Shown: piece after piece, positions 1-6,568 of the stretch | How positions within the stretch are numbered: the first letter of the stretch is position 1 | Layout: each line of letters opens with the position of its first letter | NCBI GenBank assembly: GCA_011049795.1 | Contig: DRHD01000334.1 | Coordinates: forward strand, 1-16,675 | Direction of reading: 5' to 3' | Origin: Porticoccus sp. | GTDB lineage: Bacteria; Pseudomonadota; Gammaproteobacteria; Pseudomonadales; Porticoccaceae | DNA length: 16,675 nucleotides | Position numbers and translations under genes: made by a program | Notes under the pieces: model-generated | Databases searched by the model: none | Told to the model about the DNA's origin: nothing | Seen by the model: the letters and a program-made list of their open reading frames with translations, nothing else

Positions 1-19
1 AGATGTGTATAAGAGACAG
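1..19. other. Tn5/Nextera mosaic-end adapter remnant
   Basis: The window begins with AGATGTGTATAAGAGACAG, which is exactly the 19-base hyperactive Tn5 mosaic end used in transposase-based sequencing libraries. It lies at the very edge, and genuine coding sequence in a sigma-factor frame starts immediately after it. This is therefore untrimmed adapter and not genomic DNA. Real sequence should be counted from about base 20. Confidence 0.96.
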
Positions 20-21
20 GC

Positions 22-138
22 GCTGTCACGGCAGAGACATCGATAGCAATGAACTGTAGTGAAGGTAGCGTGAAAACCCATTACTCAAGGGCTATTCACA
101 GCATCAGGGCAACACTAGGAGAACATTGGTATGAGTGA
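22..138 (+). CDS. ECF-type RNA polymerase sigma factor, C-terminal fragment
   Basis: This is the last 38 residues of an open frame cut by the contig edge and the adapter; it ends at TGA 136-138. The residues [20 protein letters not shown] match the second half of sigma region 4.2, where ECF sigma factors carry the helix-turn-helix that contacts the -35 element. The motif (C/K)[12 protein letters not shown] is typical of RpoE-like sigma factors. The frame then ends with [11 protein letters not shown]. Regions 2 and 4.1 are missing to the left. The stop overlaps the next gene's start (ATGAGTGA), so the two are probably translationally coupled. It was recognised by translating the edge, because no start codon is available. 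Identity as a region 4.2 tail is fairly sure; the ECF subgroup cannot be assigned. Confidence 0.85.
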   Translation, partial: AVTAETSIAMNCSEGSVKTHYSRAIHSIRATLGEHWYE

Positions 139-439
139 CTTTGAAAAGAAAATGCAGGAAGTTCTGCGTCGTTCAGAGCGCGAACTTGATACCGACACAA
201 CCCAACGTTTGGCTCAAGCTAGAACACAAGCTCTAGATGGGGCTAGTCAGCGCCGGGCACCACGATTCTTTGTACCTGTGACCGGCATGGCTTTGGCCTC
301 AGTATTGGCATTGGTCTTAGTGTTATCGCCCACCCAGCAGAATCAGGATGACGTTCTATTGAGTGAAGGGTTAGACCTTTATGAAGACATGGAGTTTTAT
401 TCTTGGTTGGCGAGTGAAGAAGATAACTTGCAAGGTTAG
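131..439 (+). CDS. Small single-pass membrane protein, anti-sigma-like (DUF3619-like)
   Basis: This is a 102-residue protein. Residues 1-45 are charged and helical, including [10 protein letters not shown], as seen in DUF3619-type proteins. One hydrophobic segment spans about residues 46-66, and the remaining ~36 residues are acidic with [12 protein letters not shown] at 83-94. The basic stretch RR at 41-42 before the membrane segment predicts N-in, C-out topology. The start at 131 overlaps the sigma-factor stop by 8 bases and is preceded by AGGAGA (117-122), a strong ribosome-binding site 8 bases away. Its place directly after an ECF sigma gene, its size and its topology suggest an anti-sigma factor holding the sigma at the inner membrane. 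No zinc-binding His/Cys motif is present, so this would not be a ZAS-type anti-sigma. The function is inferred from context only. Confidence 0.72.
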   Translation: MSDFEKKMQEVLRRSERELDTDTTQRLAQARTQALDGASQRRAPRFFVPVTGMALASVLALVLVLSPTQQNQDDVLLSEGLDLYEDMEFYSWLASEEDNLQG

Positions 440-448
440 GATGAAGTC

Positions 449-955
449 ATGAATGGCACCCAAAATCGCTATATTGCCCGGCACGCCCTATTGTTGGCAC
501 TACTCGTTGTTTCAATACCGCAGGCTATGGCAAATAAGTCGAATACGACTTGGTCCACTTCAGAAGCTGAGACTCAAGGAGAATTGCTTCTGTGGGGCTC
601 TGACCATGGATATGCCTATGGCTATGATTGGCCTGATATGTATCCAGCAGCACGTTACGGACTAATAGAACTCGCTGAAAAGGGTGGAAAATCAAAAGGT
701 AAGTATTCTCATGGTAACCACCATAAGCGTTATCAGGATCTCACACCGGAGCAACGTGAGACATTGCACAAGCGTCGTGAAGACTTCAAATTACTACCAC
801 CGGAAGAGCGAAAACGAATCCATAAGGCTCGGGAGAAATTCCATAATATGCCGTCTGAGGAGCGTCGGAAGCTAAAAGATAAATGGCGATCAATGACGCC
901 TGAAGAGCGCCAACGTGCCTATAAGTATAAAAAAAATCATAAGCGAGGAGACTGA
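449..955 (+). CDS. Secreted PEER-repeat protein (DUF3106 family)
   Basis: This 168-residue precursor has a clear Sec signal peptide (hydrophobic core 13-23, predicted cleavage after AMA at residue 28). The mature N-terminal half (about 29-80) is Trp/Tyr/Gly rich. The C-terminal half is strongly basic and built from four related units beginning at residues 98 (LTPEQR), 116 (LPPEER), 134 (MPSEER) and 149 (MTPEER), spaced 18, 18 and 15 residues apart. This is the DUF3106 pattern. The units resemble the LTxxQ motifs of CpxP/Spy-type periplasmic proteins, though that link is my inference. Several His residues (HGNHH at 88-92, plus one or more near most repeats) could bind metal. The start has AGGAT a few bases upstream, and the gene follows the membrane protein gene by 9 bases, so it belongs to the same operon and is probably the periplasmic partner or target of the sigma system. 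Confidence 0.8.
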   Translation: MNGTQNRYIARHALLLALLVVSIPQAMANKSNTTWSTSEAETQGELLLWGSDHGYAYGYDWPDMYPAARYGLIELAEKGGKSKGKYSHGNHHKRYQDLTPEQRETLHKRREDFKLLPPEERKRIHKAREKFHNMPSEERRKLKDKWRSMTPEERQRAYKYKKNHKRGD

Positions 956-1000
956 CTTTGGTTAAGTCTCATTAAATAAAACGTCGTTAAATATTGTCAT

Positions 1001-1031
1001 AAAAAAACCGGCCATAATGGCCGGTTTTTTA
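1001..1031. terminator. Bidirectional intrinsic terminator
   Basis: The stem CCGGCCA (1008-1014) / TGGCCGG (1018-1024) has a 3-base loop and is flanked by seven A residues on the left and six T residues on the right. It can therefore end transcription from both sides: the sigma-factor operon ending at 955 on the plus strand and etfA ending at 1044 on the minus strand. Confidence 0.93.
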
Positions 1032-1043
1032 CCTGTCAGGAAA

Positions 1044-1973
1044 TCAGAGCTTGGTATTCAGTTCAGGTAGTACATCGAATAAGTCAGCAACCAAACCATA
1101 ATCAGCCACCTCAAATATGGGAGCTTCTTCATCTTTATTGATCGCTACAATTACTTTGCTGTCTTTCATTCCAGCCAAATGCTGAATTGCACCGGAAATT
1201 CCCACGGCGATATAGAGATCAGGTGCAACAATTTTTCCCGTTTGACCTACTTGCATATCGTTGGCCACAAAACCAGCGTCAACGGCAGCGCGCGAGGCAC
1301 CAACAGCACCACCCAATTTGTCGGCGAGCTTTTCAAGTAACTGAAAGTTATCGCTACTGGCCATTCCCCGACCGCCTGAAATAACTACTCGAGCTGAAGT
1401 GAGTTCAGGGCGCTCTGAAACCGCCAGCTCTTCACCAATAAAACTTGAATTTCCTGAGTCATGAACACTTGTCAGTGCTTCAATACTGGCCCTGCCGCCC
1501 TCTGCTGAAACTGCGTCAAAGGCAGTGGTTCGTACCGTCAACACCTTAATTGAATCACTGCTTTGAACGGTGGCTATAATATTGCCGGCATAAATAGGCC
1601 GTTTAAACGTATCGGGACTTTCCACACTGCTAATATCGGATATCGCCTGAACATCTAACAAGGCCGCCACGCGCGGTGTTATATTTTTCCCTGTAGTTGT
1701 TGCCGGAGCGAGTATGTGGGAGTAACTTGCACCGACTTCAGCTATTAAGGGTGCGATATTCTCAGCCAATCGATGCCCATAGGCAGGGTTGTCAGCCACC
1801 AGCACTCGCCCTATTCCAGAAACTTTAGCGGCTTCATTGGCAGCACCACCACAATCAACACCGGCAATTAGTAGATCAATATCACCACCAATGGACTGAG
1901 CCGCAGCAACAGTATTGAGTGTTGATGGTTTCAGGCTGTTATTGTCATGCTCGGCAATTACTAAAATACTCAT
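1044..1973 (-). CDS. etfA: Electron transfer flavoprotein alpha subunit
   Basis: This 309-residue protein is the usual length for EtfA. With EtfB it forms a soluble heterodimer that carries electrons from acyl-CoA and related dehydrogenases to ETF-ubiquinone oxidoreductase. The C-terminal FAD domain is intact: GGRGM at 200-204, GASRAAVDAG at 225-234, QVGQTGKIVAPDLYIAVGIS at 241-260 followed by GAIQHLAG at 261-268, and NKD at 279-281. The N-terminal part (about 1-185) is the nucleotide-fold domain shared with EtfB. Its ATG overlaps the etfB stop by one base (TGATG), with AAGGTG just upstream as ribosome-binding site, so it is co-translated with etfB. The glutamine-containing QVGQTG loop and the overall sequence fit the classical beta-oxidation ETF and not a bifurcating FixAB type. 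Confidence 0.98.
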   Translation of the reverse strand: MSILVIAEHDNNSLKPSTLNTVAAAQSIGGDIDLLIAGVDCGGAANEAAKVSGIGRVLVADNPAYGHRLAENIAPLIAEVGASYSHILAPATTTGKNITPRVAALLDVQAISDISSVESPDTFKRPIYAGNIIATVQSSDSIKVLTVRTTAFDAVSAEGGRASIEALTSVHDSGNSSFIGEELAVSERPELTSARVVISGGRGMASSDNFQLLEKLADKLGGAVGASRAAVDAGFVANDMQVGQTGKIVAPDLYIAVGISGAIQHLAGMKDSKVIVAINKDEEAPIFEVADYGLVADLFDVLPELNTKL

Positions 1974-2722
1974 CAGATCACCTTCGCTTCATTTTTTAGT
2001 TTATCCAGTAGGTCGTCGACATCTGCTACTTTGATGCCAGCGGAACGCTCAGGCGGTGTTTCAACCTTCAATGTGGTGATACGGGGTGTCGTATCGATAC
2101 CAAGCTCTTCAGGAGAGGTGGTATCCAAAGGCTTTTTCTTGGCCTTCATGATATTTGGTAGCGAGGCATAACGCGGCTCATTGAGCCTCAGGTCGGTAGT
2201 CACGATCGCGGGAAGGGTTAAGCCTACCGTTTGTAAGCCTCCATCAACTTCACGTGTCACTTTAGCTTTACCTCCCTCGATAATGAGCTCAGATGCGAAT
2301 GTACCTTGCGGATAACCCGTTAGAGCTCCTAGCATTTGGCCTGTCTGGTTATTATCCCCATCAATGGACTGTTTACCCATTAGAATGAGATCAGGGTTTT
2401 CCTGGTCGCAAATAACTTTTAGGCACTTGGCGATTGCCAGTGGTTCCAGGTCGGTATCCGACTTAATCAAAATACCGCGGTCTGCACCCAGTGCCAACGA
2501 AGTACGGATTTGCTCCTGGGCCTGTTGTGGGCCAATGGAAACCACGACAATTTCTGTAGTAGGATCCTTTTCCTTAAGACGTACAGCTTCTTCGACGGCG
2601 ATTTCACAGAACGGGTTAATCGACATTTTAACATTGTTCAAGTCGACACCTGAGCCATCAGCTACTGGTCGTACCTTGACGTTGTAGTCGACAACGCGTT
2701 TGACCGCTACAAGTACTTTCAT
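1973..2722 (-). CDS. etfB: Electron transfer flavoprotein beta subunit
   Basis: This 249-residue protein is full length for EtfB. It binds AMP and provides the surface that docks acyl-CoA dehydrogenases. Visible family features are the N-terminal [15 protein letters not shown] (residues 5-19), [16 protein letters not shown] (36-51), DGDNNQTGQ (121-129, nucleotide site) and the recognition loop [16 protein letters not shown] (184-199), whose leucine anchors partner dehydrogenases in the mitochondrial homologue. The start codon has AAGGG six bases upstream. It is the first gene of the etfBA pair and is divergent from ETF-QO across 252 bases. No acyl-CoA dehydrogenase gene lies nearby, so this ETF probably serves dehydrogenases encoded elsewhere. 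Confidence 0.98.
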   Translation of the reverse strand: MKVLVAVKRVVDYNVKVRPVADGSGVDLNNVKMSINPFCEIAVEEAVRLKEKDPTTEIVVVSIGPQQAQEQIRTSLALGADRGILIKSDTDLEPLAIAKCLKVICDQENPDLILMGKQSIDGDNNQTGQMLGALTGYPQGTFASELIIEGGKAKVTREVDGGLQTVGLTLPAIVTTDLRLNEPRYASLPNIMKAKKKPLDTTSPEELGIDTTPRITTLKVETPPERSAGIKVADVDDLLDKLKNEAKVI

Positions 2723-2862
2723 GGTCTACCCTTTAGACATAGTCGGTTATGTTTGGGGAGGCTAAACTGAAACCTCAGAATGGCCGTAATGATGCCGCTC
2801 CGACGCTCCCAAATCAAGGTAACGGTACGTTTTATCACCATCAATCACTGACTATCGAGTAC

Positions 2863-2876
2863 TGACCGAGCAGTCA
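2863..2876. promoter_or_regulatory. Candidate TetR-type operator upstream of ETF-QO
   Basis: TGACCGAGCAGTCA is an imperfect palindrome (TGAC-G----C-GTCA, 10 of 14 positions symmetric). It resembles the TGACCG/CGGTCA half-sites bound by several TetR-family regulators of fatty acid and branched-chain catabolism. It ends 10 bases before the proposed -35 of ETF-QO. The regulator is not identified. Confidence 0.35.
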
Positions 2877-2886
2877 CCAAATCTAC

Positions 2887-2916
2887 ATGGCACCCCAAGG
2901 TCAGACAGGCTAAAAT
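2887..2916 (+). promoter_or_regulatory. Candidate sigma-70 promoter for ETF-QO
   Basis: ATGGCA (2887-2892, 4 of 6 to consensus) and TAAAAT (2911-2916, 5 of 6) are separated by 18 bases. This predicts a start near 2923 and a leader of about 50 bases before the ATG at 2975. It was found by eye, and a chance match cannot be excluded. Confidence 0.35.
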
Positions 2917-2974
2917 TGGCGCTTCCAGAGAGTATCAGTGCTATCACTAAAAGAAGAACCTGAAGGAGAATTCC

Positions 2975-4612
2975 ATGGAACGTGAATATATGGATTACGA
3001 TGTGGTTATCGTCGGAGCGGGCCCGGCTGGCCTTTCTGCGGCCTGTCGTCTCAAGCAGGTAAATGCTGAGCTATCCATCGTTGTTGTCGAAAAAGGTTCT
3101 GAAGTGGGAGCTCATATTCTATCCGGTGCTGTATTTGAGCCCACGGCACTGAATGAACTGTTTCCAGACTGGAAAGCTCAGGGTGCGCCCCTGAATACCG
3201 AAGTTAAAAACGACAATATTTATGTTTTCAGCAAGGCTCGCGGGTACAAAATTCCGTCATTGTTTGCGCCTAAAACTATGCATAACAAGGGTAACTACAT
3301 CGTTAGCTTGGGCAATCTATGTCGCTGGTTAGCGGAACAGGCTGAAAACTTGGGTGTTGAAATTTTTCCAGGATTTTCGGTTGTCGATATTCTTTATGCT
3401 GAAGATGGTCGTGTTTCAGGGGTTATTACCGGTGATATGGGTGTTGGTCCCGATGGAGAACATAAAGATTCCTATATGCTAGGTATGGAGTTGCGTGGGA
3501 AATACACGTTGTTTTCTGAGGGTTGTCGGGGCCACTTGGGTAAGTTATTAATAGAGAAGTTCTCTCTTGATAGAGACTCAGAAGCACAGCACTACGGATT
3601 AGGAATCAAGGAGTTATGGTCAATACCTCCCGAAAAACATGAAGAAGGGCTTGTGATTCATAGCGCCGGGTGGCCTCTCAATGAGAGTGATTCTTCAGGC
3701 GGTGGTTTCCTCTATCATCTAGACAATAATCAAGTGGCAGTAGGGCTAATCACCGACCTCTCCTACTCCAACCCATATGTCAGTCCTTTTGACGAATTTC
3801 AGCGTTACAAACATCACCCAATGATCAGTCAGTATCTAGAGGGAGGAGAAAGGATTTCTTATGGTGCTCGCGCCCTGGTGAAAGGTGGGTTGCAATCACA
3901 ACCCAAAATGACATTTCCCGGGGGGCTATTAATTGGGGATAACGCTGGTACGCTAAATTTTGCCAAAATCAAAGGAATTCACTGTGCCATGAAATCCGGC
4001 ATGATTGCAGCAGAATCGGTAGCTGCAGCGATTAGTAGTGGCCGTGAACACGATGAGCTAACCTCATACGCTGAAGTATATAAGGATAGCTGGGCCTACA
4101 AGGAGCTCTACCAGCAGAGAAATTTTGGTCCAGCCCAGCACAAGTGGGGAAATATTCTCGGTTCTGCTTATGCCTTTATCGATATCAATATTTTCAATGG
4201 CCAATTACCCTGGACGCTTAAAGATCCAATACCTGACCACGCTCAGTTAAAACTAATATCAGAAAGTACAAAAATCGACTACCCCAAGCCTGACAACAAA
4301 TTGAGCTTTGATAAATTAACCTCTGTATTCCTATCGAATACCAATCATGAGGAAGCTCAGCCTTGCCACTTAAAATTAAAAAACCCAGATACACCTATCA
4401 GTCATAACCTTCCATTATTTGATGAACCTGCACAGCGCTACTGTCCAGCGGGTGTTTACGAGGTGATTGAGCAGGAAGATGGTTCGAAGAAGTTTCAGAT
4501 TAACGCGCAAAACTGTGTTCACTGCAAAACCTGCGACATCAAGGACCCGACCCAGAATATTGTCTGGGTTTGCCCTGAAGGCTCTGGTGGGCCAAATTAT
4601 CCCAATATGTAA
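2975..4612 (+). CDS. Electron transfer flavoprotein-ubiquinone oxidoreductase (ETF-QO)
   Basis: This is a 545-residue membrane-associated flavoprotein that takes electrons from reduced ETF and passes them to ubiquinone, joining beta-oxidation and amino acid breakdown to the respiratory chain. The N-terminal FAD dinucleotide motif is at 14-19 (GAGPAG), the family sequence EKGSEVGAHILSGAVFEP follows, and a second FAD motif is in GGLLIGDNAGTLN. The C-terminal 4Fe-4S domain has cysteines at 490, 514, 517 and 520, the ligand spacing of human ETF-QO, plus C533 in VCPEG. The start at 2975 has AAGGAG (2963-2968) six bases upstream; ATG at codon 6 is a weaker alternative. It is divergent from etfBA, an arrangement also known in Pseudomonas. 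No convincing terminator follows in the 69 bases before the convergent tetR-like gene. Confidence 0.98.
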   Translation: MEREYMDYDVVIVGAGPAGLSAACRLKQVNAELSIVVVEKGSEVGAHILSGAVFEPTALNELFPDWKAQGAPLNTEVKNDNIYVFSKARGYKIPSLFAPKTMHNKGNYIVSLGNLCRWLAEQAENLGVEIFPGFSVVDILYAEDGRVSGVITGDMGVGPDGEHKDSYMLGMELRGKYTLFSEGCRGHLGKLLIEKFSLDRDSEAQHYGLGIKELWSIPPEKHEEGLVIHSAGWPLNESDSSGGGFLYHLDNNQVAVGLITDLSYSNPYVSPFDEFQRYKHHPMISQYLEGGERISYGARALVKGGLQSQPKMTFPGGLLIGDNAGTLNFAKIKGIHCAMKSGMIAAESVAAAISSGREHDELTSYAEVYKDSWAYKELYQQRNFGPAQHKWGNILGSAYAFIDINIFNGQLPWTLKDPIPDHAQLKLISESTKIDYPKPDNKLSFDKLTSVFLSNTNHEEAQPCHLKLKNPDTPISHNLPLFDEPAQRYCPAGVYEVIEQEDGSKKFQINAQNCVHCKTCDIKDPTQNIVWVCPEGSGGPNYPNM

Positions 4613-4681
4613 TGTTAAGCCCGACTGAACTTGGAGTGACATAGGGTGACCAGCCTTTCCCCATTCCTTGTGTGGGTTTGA

Positions 4682-5374
4682 TTAGGGCTTGGTAAGATTG
4701 ATCAGGCACTGAGGGGGAATGTCATCTCGCAGCTGGCCACTATTTCCCATGGTAATTCCGATGTTGGCGACAAACCGTAGGAAATCTTCCTTGTCTTCAA
4801 CGTCTGCACCATAACTGACGTTAAAATAAGCTTCCACTGCACCTTGGGCTAAGGCCCAGCAAGATAGGTAATGATAATGAGGAGGAACATCCTCGAGTAT
4901 GCCCTTCTCAATGAGCTTCGCGATCATCACATTGAGGGCATTAATGTTAGAACGTCGCATGGTGTGCAGCTCTAGCATCTTATCCTCTACCTCTTCATTT
5001 CCTTGTAACTTGACTTCCAATTGCTGGACCAGTCGGTCTAGTGCCGGATCTGATAATCGAGCTTGAAAATAGGAGCGTGCAGCTGCACCAGGGTCACCTG
5101 CTTCAGTTGATTCGATACCCTTTCGAAGATTCTCAGTGATATTGCGCTCATAGTTGAGAACAATGCGCATCAAAATTTCAGTTTTGGTAAGAAAGTGTTT
5201 ATAGACGGTGCCTTTGCCAACACCGGCTTCCCGAGAGATAGCTGAGACAGTCACCTTATCAATGCCGTCTCGAACTAACAGGGATAGAGCCTTTTCAATG
5301 ATACGTTCTTCTCGCGAGAGGAAGCGCTTCTTCTTTTCGCGGATCTTGTCTGTGCTGTCGGGGGATCTAGACAT
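4682..5374 (-). CDS. TetR/AcrR-family transcriptional regulator
   Basis: This is a 230-residue protein. A typical TetR DNA-binding domain spans about residues 22-70, with the helix-turn-helix at 43-62 (VSAISREAGVGKGTVYKHF). The N-terminal tail is basic and disordered-looking (DKIREKKKRF). The C-terminal ligand domain (about 75-230) has no recognisable ligand signature. The gene is divergent from the outer-membrane protein gene and convergent with ETF-QO. Its own upstream region carries a good promoter overlapped by a 23-base palindrome, and a second related site lies before the outer-membrane protein gene, so autorepression and control of that neighbour are the simplest reading. A role in lipid or hydrophobic-substrate catabolism is inferred from the ETF genes and the MetA-like outer-membrane protein, not shown. 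The ribosome-binding site is weak. Confidence 0.93.
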   Translation of the reverse strand: MSRSPDSTDKIREKKKRFLSREERIIEKALSLLVRDGIDKVTVSAISREAGVGKGTVYKHFLTKTEILMRIVLNYERNITENLRKGIESTEAGDPGAAARSYFQARLSDPALDRLVQQLEVKLQGNEEVEDKMLELHTMRRSNINALNVMIAKLIEKGILEDVPPHYHYLSCWALAQGAVEAYFNVSYGADVEDKEDFLRFVANIGITMGNSGQLRDDIPPQCLINLTKP

Positions 5375-5408
5375 TACATGCTATTTCTTGTTTCGTCAGC
5401 GGAGATAG

Positions 5409-5438
5409 ATTGTCTGCTGAAAACCAAAATGCTGTCAA
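5409..5438 (-). promoter_or_regulatory. Candidate sigma-70 promoter for the tetR-like gene
   Basis: Read on the minus strand, there is a perfect TTGACA (5438-5433) and GACAAT (5414-5409, 4 of 6) separated by 18 bases, about 35 bases upstream of the start at 5374. The first four bases of TTGACA are the end of the adjacent palindrome, so a protein bound there would block RNA polymerase. Confidence 0.6.
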
Positions 5439-5457
5439 TGGTCACGGCCACTATTGA
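5435..5457. promoter_or_regulatory. Candidate TetR operator, site 1 (autoregulatory)
   Basis: This 23-base interrupted palindrome has half-sites TCAATGGTCAC on the left and, reading inward from the right on the minus strand, TCAATAGTGGC. The outer five bases pair perfectly, and about 16 of 23 positions are symmetric overall. It overlaps the -35 box of the regulator gene, the standard position for autorepression. The minus-strand segment CAATAGTGGCC matches site 2 (5562-5572, CAATAGTGACC) at 10 of 11 positions. Confidence 0.55.
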
Positions 5458-5561
5458 TTAACGATAGGTAATAAAAAAGCCTAATAGTTGTTAAATACCT
5501 TGTACAGACATGAGAAGGAAAATAATTTACGATTACTAGTATATGGAATTATTTAGGTCGG

Positions 5562-5578
5562 CAATAGTGACCCTATTG
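5562..5578. promoter_or_regulatory. Candidate TetR operator, site 2 (before outer-membrane gene)
   Basis: CAATAGTGACCCTATTG is a 17-base palindrome with perfect 6-base arms (CAATAG / CTATTG). It lies 57 bases upstream of the preferred start of the outer-membrane protein gene. It repeats 10 of 11 bases of site 1 near the regulator gene. The spacing between arms differs from site 1 by about four bases, so the two sites may be bound differently. Confidence 0.5.
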
Positions 5579-5635
5579 TATGTATCAACTTCATTATGTC
5601 TTGCTAAAAAAATTGCACCCATCCTTGGATTATGC

Positions 5636-6568
5636 ATGAGCAACAGTAAAAATATATATTTTACTTATGTTTTCATCATACTGATTGTCACCTGTCTTTT
5701 GCCTAAAGCCGTGAATGCTTTAGATATAGAACCTGGTCTCTGGAGCCACATCCCTGTTGATACACATTTCTTGGGTATAGGCTATGTGAACACGGATGCA
5801 GACATCTCTTTTGATCCAACCCTTGAGCTCGAAGATGTTGAGTTAGATCTAGAAACTTGGGTGGTGAAATATATCTATAGCTTTGAAAGCTTTGGGAAAA
5901 CCTCTCGTATTGATGTTACTCAGGGCTATCAAGAGGGGCATTGGAAAGGATTGTTACAGGGTGCCCCTGCTGAGACCTCACGCTACGGAGCAACCGACAC
6001 GTGGATACGTTATGCAATCAACCTCTACGGTGCGCCCCCACTACAATCAGCTGATTATGTGAGGTACAGGAGACGCCAAGATACGGAAACAATTATTGGC
6101 GCAGCTCTAGCCGTTAGACTGCCAACGGGGGATTACCACAAAGATCTTTTAATCAATTTAGGGGGAAACCGTTTTGTGATTCGCCCACAACTGGGCATTG
6201 AGCATAACCGTGGGCCATGGACATTTGAGGCCACATCAGAGATAGCCTTTTATACCGATAATAATGAGTTTTTTAATGGCAACCGCTTAGAGCAAGACCC
6301 ATTATTTAAGATTGCCACAAGTGCTGAATACACGTTTCGACCTGGGCTTCGTGCAAATATTAGTTATGGATACAACTATGGCGGTGAAGCAACCGTTAAC
6401 GGTGTAGAAAAAGACAATCGCCAGCAGAATGAAGCTTGGGCAATGAGTATCACCTGCCCCTTAAGCCCTACAGCTGGTGTTAAATTAGCTTGGATTCAAA
6501 CGAAAACCAAAGAATCAACGGGACTGGATTCTGAGTCTTTAGCGGTTGGTTTTATAATTAGCTTTTAA
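5636..6568 (+). CDS. Outer-membrane protein, phenol-degradation MetA-like family
   Basis: This is a 310-residue exported beta-barrel protein of the 'MetA-pathway of phenol degradation' family (PF13557). It is recognised by GIGYVNTDADISFDP near the mature N-terminus, FGKTSRIDVTQGYQEGHWKG, TDTWIRYAINLYGAPPL and LAVRLPTGDY, followed by alternating strands that end in a C-terminal Phe (GFIISF), the usual barrel-assembly signal. An upstream ATG at 5543 would add 31 residues, but it has no ribosome-binding site at proper distance and would place the palindrome at 5562-5578 inside the gene. From 5636 a normal signal peptide appears (hydrophobic 7-22, cleavage after VNA at residue 28), with GGAT six bases upstream. 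Members are thought to import hydrophobic or aromatic compounds, but the substrate here is unknown. A weak promoter candidate is TTGTAC (5500-5505) and TAATTT (5523-5528). Confidence 0.85.
   Translation: MSNSKNIYFTYVFIILIVTCLLPKAVNALDIEPGLWSHIPVDTHFLGIGYVNTDADISFDPTLELEDVELDLETWVVKYIYSFESFGKTSRIDVTQGYQEGHWKGLLQGAPAETSRYGATDTWIRYAINLYGAPPLQSADYVRYRRRQDTETIIGAALAVRLPTGDYHKDLLINLGGNRFVIRPQLGIEHNRGPWTFEATSEIAFYTDNNEFFNGNRLEQDPLFKIATSAEYTFRPGLRANISYGYNYGGEATVNGVEKDNRQQNEAWAMSITCPLSPTAGVKLAWIQTKTKESTGLDSESLAVGFIISF

Larger units (their letters stand above)
2723..2974. promoter_or_regulatory. Divergent etfB / ETF-QO control region
   Basis: This is a 252-base spacer between divergent genes of one pathway, with no plausible coding frame. 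It holds a TetR-like imperfect palindrome at 2863-2876 and a second short one, AGTGCTATCACT, at 2937-2948 (10 of 12 positions symmetric). A possible sigma-70 promoter for ETF-QO is at 2887-2916. For etfB only a weak candidate is visible on the minus strand: TTGATG at 2839-2844 and TACCTT at 2816-2821, 17 bases apart. Shared control of both transcripts is likely from the layout. Confidence 0.55.

Noticed and set aside
1..19. A genuine Tn5/IS50-like transposon end
   Set aside because: It is the engineered mosaic end at the exact contig edge with no target duplication or transposase nearby; sequencing adapter explains it fully.
453..875. Two overlapping plus-strand frames inside the DUF3106 gene
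   Set aside because: They lack ribosome-binding sites and families, and the overlapping frame has a signal peptide and regular repeats.
2751..2767. GTTT / AAAC inverted arms upstream of etfB, possible PsrA-like site
   Set aside because: The arms are only four bases, in the opposite orientation to the GAAAC-N4-GTTTC PsrA motif, and the centre is not symmetric.
4613..4681. Terminator between ETF-QO and the convergent tetR-like gene
   Set aside because: Only a 4-base CCCA/TGGG arm pair with a 9-base loop is visible; too weak to call.
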